This document shows, piece by piece, positions 1 to 10,655 of a stretch of 64,000 nt of DNA (position 1 is its first letter; each line of letters starts with the position of its first letter). The position numbers were made by a program, and so were the translations under genes. The stretch is from positions 1 through 64,000 of the forward strand of contig JASAND010030319.1 in the NCBI GenBank assembly GCA_030248195.1, given 5' to 3'. The notes beneath the pieces are model-generated. The model was not told the origin of the DNA. It was given only the letters and a program-made list of their open reading frames with translations, and ran no database searches. This stretch comes from Trissonchulus latispiculum. Taxonomy: Eukaryota; Nematoda; Enoplea; Enoplida; Ironidae.

Positions 1-622
1 CTGACATTCAATAAGAAAAGGAATGGGGAGGGGAGACAAGAATAAAAAACAGGGGGTTGGACATTAGAACACTGAGCACCAAAGGGAGAGAAAGTAAGAT
101 GAGGTTAGAAAGAAGGGGTTAGAAACATCAAAAGGAATACGTAGAAAATGATTGGGTAACCCCAGAAATATAATCGTGACATCTCAAATTTCAAAACGCA
201 ACTGTTCGGCACACTAGAAAGAAGACTCTCAACTGACTTGGTGTAACTCATTATTACTGGTGGGAACAGGTATTTTGCAATGCTGGCTAAGATAAATAAA
301 TCTTTGTGCTCAATCTTCCATGGAGTAATCATTAGTCATTTTAAATGTGCTGTTATCTTTATTACTGTAAAGTAAGAATTTGTAGATGCTCACGAAAATT
401 CACCGATAATACCACATTTCACAAATTTTCGTATCCGAAAATAATAAGGGTTTTGAATGCTTTTTATAGAAGTTGTAAGACAAATACACGAAATAACTTG
501 CTGAAATAAAATTGGCAGAAAAGTTGTAGCGACTCTCACAATCGAATTTACCAACGTGGAGCTTTTTGCTTTAATAATGCTACTACATATACATGCAATG
601 CACATACAAGACATTTGTTTAG
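1..622. other. Upstream flank or intron, no gene recognised
   Basis: The first 120 bases are purine-rich on the + strand. No convincing exon was seen. A polypyrimidine-like stretch ending in AG at 621-622 serves as the acceptor for the Thr-rich exon that follows, so this stretch is probably intron of the C-type lectin gene, and the exon with its start codon and signal peptide probably lies upstream of the window. Confidence 0.4.
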
Positions 623-3600
623 CTGCAAGTTTGACGCCACGGCGAATGAAAAAATGCAAGTTTGCTTCGACAGTGCTACAGCATCAACTGATACCCAGCA
701 AACTGAGGAGTGCCGTTTAGTTACTAAGGCTCAAAACTCATCTTCTGCCTGTCACAGGCTGCACAACGCTATTACTTCGCCAGCCAATAGTATAACTACT
801 ATTAAGACTACACCTACCACTACCACCAAAAGCAGCAGCACCACCCCCACCACCACTGTCGATGAAACCACAACGGATTATCCTCGTCCTACTACTACTA
901 TTAGTACTAACACTACTACTATTACTACTACTACTACTACTACTACTACTGCAACTAGTACAATGTCCACTACTACTGCTGAGACAACAACTACAGGTAG
1001 AACTACGACTACCACTACCAGTGCACCTACTAGTACCAGTAGTACAACTACGAAACCTGGCACCACAACTTCAAGGCGAAACTGTGGGCTACCGTTTGAT
1101 CCAAACTGTAAATGTGCTGATGTTTAGCGCTACTATTTACGTTGACAGCAATACGTGTTGATAAACTCTTAAATTAATATGTTTGCTACTATAAAACTGC
1201 AGGAGTGTTTAGTGAAATGTAGTATACTATGCCAAAATGTAAATGTTCAGTGTGACCGTACTGTGAATGAACAATTACTGGTTCTGTGAAAACGTTTTAT
1301 TCATTTTTAAATATTTATTAGATATATTACCATGTTCAGTAGACCTACATCAGTTTTAAGATTTCAGATTATTTTAGTTGCCTGCGAGCCTGGCTGGTCA
1401 AAGCTCAGTCGAAGTTGTGTCAAAGTCCTTCCGGGCAGTGATATGTACGACAATGTGGCAGCCGCATGCAAAGCAGAACATCCGGATGCAATCGTTCCAG
1501 TTTGGGATTCAATGGAAGAGTATTGGGAAATCAGGAATGTTGCGTACGTTTATCATTTTTTAGTGTTTGCTGATTTGCAATGAAATCCGGTAACTCTTCA
1601 TAAGGATATATATACCTAGACGCAAGCGATTACACATAGTAGTTTTCGTAATGCAAGATAGTATGGACTGCCTTCGTGCATGAAAGTATGCTCATTGTTT
1701 GACAATTATAAAGCCAAAAATAAACTTTTATAGCGTGAATTTTTAATTACATCAAAATCAAACTAGCTGTTGAAGCATTTAGTTTGCAATATAATATATC
1801 CTTATAAGGAGCATCTGTAATGGAATTAATAAAATAAGGTGCTAAAAGTAACCAAAATTGGTCTAAAAGTATTCCAAAATAATCAATCGGCAAGAAAGGA
1901 TTCTTATGCCATGGGTATGTGAAGAAGAGCGAAGATCATCAACATGGAATGTATTTATCAAATAATGTCCAAGTAATAGTTGTGTAGATTGTCTTATGTT
2001 TGTCTAGCTAGAGTTGCCAGTATTCATTAGAAATCAAGAAATTTATCAATAGGGCCCAAGGTTAATACTCAATTAGGACATAAATTTTAGTCTTGATTAT
2101 GATTTTAAGCAAGCTTAAGTCCTACTAACGTGTGTCTTATTAACAATACTAATCCCGGAATTGTGTAAAAGGAGTATTTCGGTCAGAATTCCTTTAATCG
2201 GTGGAGTTGTTACTCCCACACGAAGACGAAATCAACAAGTAAACTAAACTTAGACGAATTAATGAGTGTCGTCCATAATTGAGTCGAGTACAGCCCTCTC
2301 CGTAAAAATAATATAATCTCTATGGTTTTCGCATACTAGTTAACGGGAAGCTGTAAACTCAAAAATATGCGGTTTATGTGTGTAATTAAGCCGAAATTTG
2401 GTCGCAAAGTTCCCCATAAGGTGGAAATTGGCATTAAAAATAGCAAATATTAGAAGATGGTTCACTATTAGGTATGAAATAGCTAAGTACGTAGTTAGGT
2501 AGGTTTAATTAGTAATAATTAGGTGTTAATTAGGTAATAATTAGTTAGTTTTGATATTTTTGGTTGAAAAATGACTTGGGCTAATATGAAAGAGAATTTG
2601 ATTCTGATTCTAAAAATCCAAACCCGACTTTTCAACGCCCAATAATAAGAAAGTTATGAGCGAAAATGTTTTTATAAGATTACTTTTTATGTCGTAATCT
2701 TATCACTCCAAAAAGGAGTGTACTAAAATTGGTTTTCCTTGCCTAAAAGTTAAGGCAAACCTTTTCTTTCCTTTTTCATTGTCTGGAAGGTTGTCTACCT
2801 CCCAGACTACACCTCAGTCAGGTGTTGTTTTCCTTTTCTCTTTCTCTGCTAGGCCACTTTCTCCAAAGGCCTAGCAGTTGTCCTCACCTGAACTTTTGGC
2901 CGAGGACAAGGCCAACAAAGAAAAGGAAGAGAAAATAGTAGGATTGGCCCAGGTCATTGGACTTAGAGGGGGCTTATCTCGCCTAATAATAATAATAATG
3001 TTAATGTAAGTAGCTAGTTATAAGTAGATAGGTACGTAGATTATTATGATGTAATTTTTAAGTCATAGAAAATTGTATATCTTGTGTATTAATTCAATAA
3101 AGCCGCAAAAATTCACGAAATTTCCCCTTTGGTTATGTTTATATGTTGAAGAAAGTTTCGCAAAGTTTCGCCAAATTTCGGCACTGGAAATATATCAAAA
3201 ATGGGTCAGTTGGGGGGCAATAATTTCAAAATCTCATTAATTTCGACCACTAATGGCCAGCTGGCTCAGCCCGCCGCTGCGCCCCACACACAAAAGGTGG
3301 CAAGCTTCTAGAAGGTTCTAGAACCTTCTAGAAGCTTTGCCTTAAAAACAAAGCAAAATTCCGCCCAACTTCCGCTAATGACCTGTCACCGATTTGTCAG
3401 CAAAACTGTCAGCTCGGTCCCAAAATTTTCATTTTAAATCAGTGTTCGTTTGAGAGCAACCGAAAGCGGTTGCTTCCCCCTCCGCTTAATGCGCTCTCCA
3501 GTGCAGTTGGCACTGCATGGGGGCTAAAGCGCATTTCCCCGGTTAGGTTAAAACTAGGACTTTTCTGGCCTTCGGGCCAGAAAAGATTTTGAAAATTTCA

Positions 3601-6600
3601 ACGAACACTTACCAATTAGGGCCAAATAGGTTTTCTATACCTGGCCAAAGAATTGAGAAACAAAAAGCCTAGGACGTAAAGGCCATTTTGGCCATTTTTC
3701 TACATTTTTAGGCCTTTGGGCCATTTTTGTATACGATTCCTTGAGGCCTTCGGGCCATGTTTTTTTTATACTACGCAAGGCCAATGGGGCATTTTTTATA
3801 TGTCATATGGGCCGTGGAGCCCCATTTTTTATCAGTATTTTGGGCCTGAGGCCATATTTTAGTTATGATAGCATGTGTCGGCCACTTTTATTTTATTTTG
3901 TTTCATTTTATCTTCATCTTCATTATTATTTTATTATTTCAATAAAGGGACAGCTCATGTAAACCCCTCCTGTTCGATGGAGGTCTTGAGAAATGTCCCC
4001 ACTTTTGTTTTTCTGTTTTTTCCTGCCGACACCCTCTATATATCGAGGTTTGCTGACCTCCACCTCCAATTATTTCATTTATTTATTCTGTTATCTTTTA
4101 GTTGCACTTTTCTGGTCAAGCCACGACCTAACCTTTACCTATTTTTATCAAGGTCCTTTTGACCTGAAATTGATGTTCAAAAGTAGAATATGGGATATTT
4201 GAGTGGGGACCCAATCCCTAAGTTTGAGCTAGAGGGTCCCTTTGCTACGACCCTATTTTTATTGAGTTAGTTAATAGCAATACTCACCCCACAGCCGGCA
4301 ACTAGGAGTTGCCGGCCATATTGTTTTAATCTCAGGCTTTGTTAAGCCCTAAAATCACTGTTTGTATTCTGTAATTGTTTGTCGTAGGTCGGTGTCAAAA
4401 TTATTAGGTTATTAAAAAAAGCGAAACAAGTTCGAAATCTGAATGTTAAAACAATTAGTCTTTAAACATTATTAATAATCAAGCTTTTCACGGGGAATGA
4501 CCGGCTTCCCCATTAATTAATTTAATTATTGTTAGTAGTTTTGTTTAATAATAGTAGTTTTTGTTTAGTAATGATTGCTTGGCAATCATTACTCACACGG
4601 CTTTCTTCAAAGTGTCAAAGTTCTCGAAATTACCAAAAGTCCGCGCTATAAACTGAGTTTTAGATACCTAAAACTCATAACAAAGTCTCGTTTAAATTCA
4701 GTTTATTTAGTACGTTTAAAATTATAGCTAGCAGTATAGATCACTCAGTACTAATTAGAGTTAGTTTCCATCTAGATTGTTTGTAATTATGTCTGTTTTT
4801 AGGATTAGTTAGATAAGTAATTACCTAAGAAATTGTGTGTTTGTGTATGTATGACTTGTATGAATGGCATTGTATATTGGTTCTTATGATTATGTGCGCG
4901 TTGACTCCAGACATGTGCAGGAGGGGAAGATCTGGGGGGGTGAAGGGCGGCCGAAGGCCGCCGAAAAACCGGATTTTTCCGGTTTTTTACCGCAAAAATC
5001 CGGATTCTGGTGGGGGGGGGTGAGGGACCCCGCGGGGGGGGTGAGCTCAGGTCGGGGGGGGGGGGGGTTAAACCCCCCCCAAACCCCCCCCAAGCACATG
5101 TATGGTTGACTCGCGGAAACTCCTTCTGTTCGACGAAGGTTGTGAGCATCGCTGGAGTGATCAAGACTCAGACCTTAAGCAGGAATGAAATATATGTGTG
5201 ATTTGTATGAATGATTGCGTTTCTGTTAATACGAGTGTATTCTAGTCTAAACGTTGCATAAGTGGGGCATAAGTGGTCATTAATCTAAGTTTTGTATAAA
5301 TGTTGCTTAATGGTGTTTAATTAGTTAATAGGGTTACGTAGTTCAATATTAGATTACCTAGGATTTTTGTATGAATGTTTCATGTAATGTAGTTGTCAGT
5401 TGTAATCGAGCAAGTTACCGTCCAAATGGTTAATGATTCTCTGTGTGCATGATCCGTATGGAGTACCAATATTACGCTAGGATTTCTATAGTACGCAGGA
5501 AACGGTAATAAGTAATGTAGTTTTAGGTTGCAAGTCTTGTATGTATGTCTGGAAGTTTATGAATGCATGGTTACGTAAGAAATCTAGGTTTAGGCTCAGT
5601 TTAGTAGATATGCAAATGAGGTTAGGGCTATAGGCCCTAGAGTCACGGGGACTCCGTATTAGGTTCTCATCTGTCCGAATCTGGATATCCTCGATTCGTC
5701 CGCGTAAGCAACTCTTTGTCAAGAGTGCGGACGAATCGCAAGAACAGGAATCTATCAAATGGTCGGTCTCTTTGCCAAATTAATACAAATTAAGTTATAG
5801 TGAGCGTAATTTCTAGTTATATTCGCAGTATCTTTGTTTCTAAGGTCAGAACGCGCCGTTATTGCCATTTTTAGTTAAGTTAGCCATATCTGATGTATGT
5901 TTCATTCCCAATAATGACCGCAACCGCGGCCTAACACCATTTCATGTCGGTGTTCACGTTCAAAGGCAAAAAACTAATCAAACCCCGTTACATGCAGGTT
6001 AGCAAGGTTGAAAAATCAACCTTGCTCATTTTTTGACTAATATGAAGCTCATCCATGTTGTTTATCCACAAATGGCAATAATAGGTTTCAACACTCTGGC
6101 AATTTTAACTAATATCAAGCAATAATCAATACTATACCTGAAATAAGCAAATTAACCATTACTTACGTAAGTATTATGGATAGGGTACCAGAACCATCTT
6201 CTGATAAAGGCTAAAATCACCAGTTTTATGAATTCATCTAGTCTTCAATGTTCGATACTCGCAAAATAGGGAGTTGTTACCTTCCCTAGGTAGAACCTAG
6301 TAAAAACAGAGGTTCTACGTTAAATTATGACGTTTTCGTTGAAATTGTGCGTTAATTCCTTTCTAACTTGCTAATGCTTGTTAAGTAACAGGAAGTAGTT
6401 ACCTTCCTCACTTAAAACCGCGAAATTAAAAGTTCTACATTCAAGTATTGTGTTTTCATCAAACTCACGTACAAATCGCTTTCAAATAAGTAACACGTAT
6501 CAAAGAGAGGAAGTTGTTACCTTCCTTGCTAGGACTCATAAAACGAAGATCCTAGATTTGATCAATTTAACCCATTTAATATTTCTTGTGTTAGCTGAAT

Positions 6601-9600
6601 GAATGGGTACCTATCTGCTGTTAAAAGGGCCCAAAAGTGTATCAATTTCGAATAATAGATTTTAATCGTACGGAAGCAGACTGTACAAAGGGAAATCAAG
6701 TTGAAATCATGGTTCCACATTGAAAGTGCAATTGCTTGCACAAGAATGCAAGAAATTGTCTTTAAAACTAACGTTTTGCTTAAAACCTATTTTAAGTATT
6801 GTGATCTTACTCAAATCATTCAGAACTTGTGTTAATCCACTTAAATCTCAAGTTTTCTTAACAATTTCGACTTGTACAAGTTTATTCCTAGTTCAGAAAG
6901 CCAAAATGTGAGTAATGGTTGCTGGGTTCGAATCCCGCACCTATAACTTGTATTAATGGGTTTTAACCCATTTGATTCAGGTGCGGAAGCGAACGTGGTC
7001 CTGCTGGAATCACGCCTAGATAGTCAGTATCTCGGAAGTCTCAGTAATTTATTTAATCAGCGCTATTGATAGTCAGTCCGGAGAAGGACATACAGATATT
7101 GGACAGCTATTTGGATCAGAATCAGTCCTATAAGGTACATTGAGGAAGTCGGATCAGACTTTTGTGAACTTGATTAAGGCGGAGACTATTCTTAAGGTGG
7201 TGATTCCCTTTGGTCACATAAAGTTTGCACCATTATTACTCATTCATTACTTGGAGTTAAGAAGCCATTTTTATATCAAAATGCAGCGATACATTTGCTC
7301 TTTCTAATGAATACAACGAAACTAACTTTAGTTCTTGGAAATTATTTTACTGCATTTTCGAAATAATTTAATTTTCCAGATTTTTTGCAGACTAAAGTAA
7401 ATTTTTTCGTGAGGCATCGGCCACATCATTCGATTCCACTATCAAATAGCTGGGGACCCTTTTTTAGTTATAAACCGCTCTTCGTTGTAAAGAAATTAGC
7501 TAAAATGTATGCGCAAGCTGGATTTTACCTACTTTTCCCAACATTGGCAAGCGGCAACTGTAGCTAGAAAGAAGCAATCGGGACAACTAAGAAAGGGTCC
7601 CTGGGTATTTTAGTGTAGAACACGTCCAGTAAGTGGCAACCATGTAGCTTGCATAGTAAATGCTCCACAATCGCTGGAAAAAATTGGTCGTGTTTTTGCA
7701 AAAACTACAATTTCTATGATAGCAGCGTACGGGGTAGCAGTTAGAAGATTATACTGTCACGGATAATCGGTCTCGACGAGACCTTCAAATTGACACCCGT
7801 AGTTCAACTTTACGGCTTACGTAGCGCAAGAAATGGCGGATTATTTGATTTCTGCAAAAATGACAAGTTTTCAACGCCAAAGTAGGAAAATCGACTATTT
7901 CTCACGATAGAGAAAAGCTAGAAAGGTACTTCAAAAAGCAAAAATGTAGAGCTCAAGAAGATCTTTCGAATGAATATAATCTTAGCTCTGCAGCAGCTGC
8001 CTAACTGTCAAAAACTGACAAAAACCACCCTGAACGGAGACATCGAATTTTTGAAGCGGGATTGCGCGGAGGGTGTTAGAATGCTAAAAGAACTTATTTT
8101 GGGAAGTTTCATCAAATTTCATCTTGATTTAAACTGTCAATCAACAATATGTGCCCAAAAGGAATCACCACCTTAAGTCAAGCACCAGAATTGAATACGG
8201 GACCTAAAACCTAAATCAACGAACTTGGAAATCATCCTTTCACAGTATTTCAAATTGAACTTTAAAATTTAAATTCTTTAAATTCTTTAAATTCCCTTTC
8301 AAAATCAAAAGATGAATCTTTTCGAGCTAATCATCAGCCTTGTCGAAGGGGTTGTCACCCCTTGCTCGTGGGTCTAACCTATTCAGTGGTTATTCAAGTC
8401 AATCGGAGGTAGAGGATTTAACGAAGAGATTAAATTAGCCCATACTTGTACTAACCCCATAAACGTTAGTTAGAAACTTCCCAACCGGACCCCCCCTGTG
8501 TTTGACCCTTGGCGACCGTATAGCATCCGAAAGTGCTATTGTTACTAGCATTTCGGGCTCAGCCACAGACCGGAACCACTGTACTACTAACCCCTTTAAT
8601 CTAGTTAATTTAAATTGTTCAGTAGCTTTCTTTATTGATATTATATTGTCCTTGGTAAGGAGGACGGAAAAAGAGTTATAATCTGATAACACGAACACAA
8701 GCATATAGGAACTGCACAATAGAGTTTAGTAATAGGCTAAATACTTTGTTGAGTTAGTTGAGAAAGGAAAGAAAGAGGAATATAGTAGAACTGAGTTTAC
8801 CGGAACCTTGTCCCTATCAACAATTAATAACTCTGGTAAATCAAATACTGGCAACTCTGGCAAACTACTCTTGTTTGCCTAATTGTTCATACAGCATATA
8901 GTTTGTGATTTGTAGCTTGTCTTACTCCTTGTACGCACTGTAGTAATTGCTCTTGTTGTTTATTGTCATCATTGCCACTGTTAATATCATAATTATCATC
9001 ATTAAATTGTTGTGTCCTAATACGGAATCCATTTATTAGGACATAAGGTTCAGATCAAGAGTTGGATTCATAGCCCCAGTGTAAGTAAGTGACTAAATTG
9101 AACCCTTGGTCCCGACAAAGACATCATCATCATCATTCTAGAATCTTGATTTGGCAATCAAGATTCTCAATCAGTGTTCTTTGATACAGACCTGATTCAT
9201 CTATCCAGAAACGGCAAGTGTCGACCCCGCTTGCTATTGATAACCCTTGGATCCCTGCCCTCTTCAAACGAACTCACGCCTAGACCCCATCCAGGTTGAC
9301 TGCAAGGAATCTTTGGTTCTGGACAAATCACCTTCCGAAGATCCTGTGCCTAAGTTTATCCTCACCGATAAATGAGTCGACCTTCCGTGTACTCGAAGTG
9401 GTTGATACCCAGAGTCAGTCGTGATAGACTGTTGTGAAATTTGGAACCCCGATCCTACCCACTTCATTACACATCTTAATGGCATCTGAATAACGCTCAT
9501 GTCAGCAGTGGACATAAATTAATTAGTTGAAAGCCTAGAATAACTATGGTGGTGCCTCTAACCAGGCGGTGCTCAACTATGTAGAAAATTCTGATGCAGT

Positions 9601-10655
9601 AGGGGACGCCTAATAACTTTAAAATAAGATAATTTCGGTGCCTGGACGTCTATGCGCTAAATTCGACAATTTTGGCGAAGGTTGGTATTATTAGTCCACT
9701 CCATTAGTGATAATGGCTATATGTAATATACCACAATATCTGGACACGCAACAGTCATGCCATGCACAAGAAAAAGTGCCCAACTTTATGACGGAAACAA
9801 GACTTTTTATAATAGCCCAAACGGAGAAATATGATTGATTGCACATGTTTAATTACAGTTAACATAAGTTCCTAGATTTGAAGAACACATTCTTTGAATT
9901 ACCTGATGCAATTATTTCACTTTCTTGAATATGCTTCGAAACAGTTTGTTACTATAAAATTTCAGCGGCGATTCTTCGCCATTTGTCAACGTTCATGAAC
10001 TGCATGGAAACAGTAAGTTCTGTAACTGTAACTGTAAATTTTATCAGTATAACAGTCATAACTCTGCCATTACTAGCTGAAACTATTTACAAGTCATGCA
10101 CGAAATAAAGCCAAGAAGTCGTAATTCGCTTGCTGGCTCATCACCTGCGAATTTAGGAAACAACTACAAAATATTACCGTATCTGGTTCTAGTGTAACTT
10201 TGGACTTCTCTTAGATACCTGGATTTTTGGCACATCCAACTGTCTGATGGATCCGAAATATTTTACCACGGGCGAACCAAACGATGACGGGTTTTGTGGT
10301 ATACTGTATCCGCGTGATGACAACCTGGTATGCGATGACGATTGCAATAAGCCCTGGGGTAGAATGTGTCAAATACCCTACTTTGATACCTGCGCGGCTG
10401 GATGTAGCTATGCTGGTAAGTTTGGTTAGTAAGAAATTATGGTTCCTATCAAAGGCTTTTGGCCTAGTTGAACCGATTTCCACTATTTGTCAGAATAAGG
10501 TTGCTTAATCTGTGATTACCCATTTTTGATACGATGTTCCTTGACAATAGCAATTGAAACATTTTGGAGTTTGCATACTTCCGGTTGTTCTAGTATATTT
10601 TATCATTACGGGCAATGTGACTGATGATTGCATTTTCACTTCAGGCACAGTTTGA
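623..10655 (+). CDS. C-type lectin-domain protein with Thr-rich mucin-like stalk (five exons, 5' partial)
   Basis: I read five exons with consistent phases: 623-1107, 1378-1543, 9966-10012, 10215-10415 and 10645-10655 (TGA at 10653). Exon 1 encodes a short module with four Cys, then about 85 residues rich in Thr and Ser that are likely O-glycosylated, then a Cys-containing tail. Exon 2 opens the C-type lectin fold with a CEPGW motif and a later conserved Cys. Exon 4 carries the end of the fold, with GEPNDDGFCG (the EPN-type sugar/Ca2+ loop), a Cys pair and the WGRMC ending. The protein should be secreted or membrane-displayed and bind carbohydrate. The donors GTACGT and GTAAGT are strong; the exon 1 donor GTAAATG is weaker. 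An unspliced reading of exon 1 stops at 1127. Exon 3 is only 47 nt, and the usual WIGL region is poorly conserved. The start codon and signal peptide are not visible. Confidence 0.75.
2811..2877. other. Pair of exact stem-loops
   Basis: ACACCT/AGGTGT around 2811-2827 has a 5-base loop. At about 2848-2879, CTGCTAGGCC pairs with GGCCTAGCAG across a 12-base loop. They belong to a hairpin-dense stretch (2690-4600) in the lectin intron. The function is unknown; they could be structured parts of a non-coding mobile-element transcript. Confidence 0.5.
3302..3337. promoter_or_regulatory. Perfect heat shock element array (six alternating GAA/TTC units)
   Basis: The 36 bases are a perfect palindrome. 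They contain TTC, GAA, TTC, GAA, TTC, GAA, each separated by exactly two bases, so six inverted nGAAn pentamers. This is the ideal binding site for trimeric heat shock factor. It sits inside repeat-like intronic DNA, not near any heat-shock gene that I can see, so it is probably the promoter of a mobile element. Confidence 0.7.
3561..3870 (+). repeat. Degenerate array of GGCC-stem hairpins with TTCG/TTTG loops
   Basis: A perfect 10-bp stem (3561-3570 with 3575-3584) closed by TTCG is followed by roughly 45-bp units. Each contains a small inverted pair such as AGGCC-TTTG-GGCC, AGGCC-TTCG-GGCC or GGGCC-TGA-GGCC, followed by a T-run. The stems are kept while loops and spacers vary, which suggests an RNA or single-strand DNA structure. 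Confidence 0.5.
4294..4593. other. Two long exact stem-loops
   Basis: At 4294-4316, GCCGGCAACT pairs with AGTTGCCGGC over a 3-base loop. At 4567-4593, AGTAATGATTGC pairs perfectly with GCAATCATTACT over TTG. Between them only AT-rich sequence is visible. Confidence 0.55.
4915..5100. repeat. G-rich, hairpin-rich patch
   Basis: This patch contains several runs of six to twelve G, a C-run pair near 5065-5092 and short inverted pairs (GCGGCC-GAA-GGCCGC, CCGGATTTTT/CCGG). Strand asymmetry and four or more G-runs make G-quadruplex formation plausible. Open frames across it are low-complexity artefacts. Confidence 0.5.
5692..5738. other. 12-bp plus 6-bp stacked stem-loop
   Basis: The outer stem is CGATTCGTCCGC (5692-5703) with its exact complement at 5727-5738. 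The inner stem is ACTCTT/AAGAGT with a TGTC loop, and a 7-base bulge sits on one side. It looks like a folded RNA element. I compared it with hammerhead and tRNA consensus cores and found neither. Confidence 0.45.
6230..6560 (+). repeat. Three ~120-bp units, each with a GTTGTTAC-loop hairpin
   Basis: Hairpins at 6268-6287, 6390-6408 and 6508-6526 share the pattern purine stem, GT(T/A)GTTAC loop, pyrimidine stem, ending in TTCC. In the first and third units a second stem-loop follows, with a pairing such as GTAGAACCT/AGGTTCTAC. Lone relatives occur at 2201-2219 and 8346-8363. Stem bases differ between copies but remain paired. Confidence 0.5.
7196..8172. mobile_element. 977-bp TTAA-target transposon (non-autonomous)
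   Basis: TTAA at 7192-7195 and 8173-8176 flanks terminal inverted repeats of about 25 bp that start GGTGGTGATTCC, with two mismatches. A TTAA target duplication is typical of piggyBac and Kolobok superfamilies; GG-starting ends fit Kolobok a little better. No transposase is encoded. A second copy, split by later insertions, is at 20155-20367 plus 63384 onward. Confidence 0.75.
9140..9167. other. 11-bp exact stem-loop
   Basis: AGAATCTTGAT pairs with ATCAAGATTCT across TTGGCA. It resembles the stem-loops in the rest of this intron. Another inverted pair, TCCTAAT/ATTAGGA, lies just upstream near 9017-9043. Confidence 0.45.

Larger units (their letters stand above)
1544..9965 (+). other. 8.4-kb intron 2 of the C-type lectin gene, filled with repeats
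   Basis: It starts with GTACGT after 1543 and ends with TTTCAG before 9966. No long open reading frame or reverse transcriptase is visible. It holds a TTAA-flanked 977-bp element (7196-8172), a heat-shock-element palindrome, several exact stem-loops and G-rich tracts, each listed separately. From 1544 to about 2200 and from 8180 to 9965, little apart from hairpins can be recognised. Confidence 0.6.

Noticed and set aside
862..1161. Leu-rich and Val-rich frames overlapping the Thr-rich exon
   Set aside because: Shadows of the ACT/ACC repeat in other frames; only the Thr frame joins to the lectin exons.
6926..6946. tRNA-like B box (GGTTCGAATCC)
   Set aside because: The T-arm pairs partly, but no convincing A box, D arm or acceptor stem is found; at most a decayed tRNA-derived repeat.
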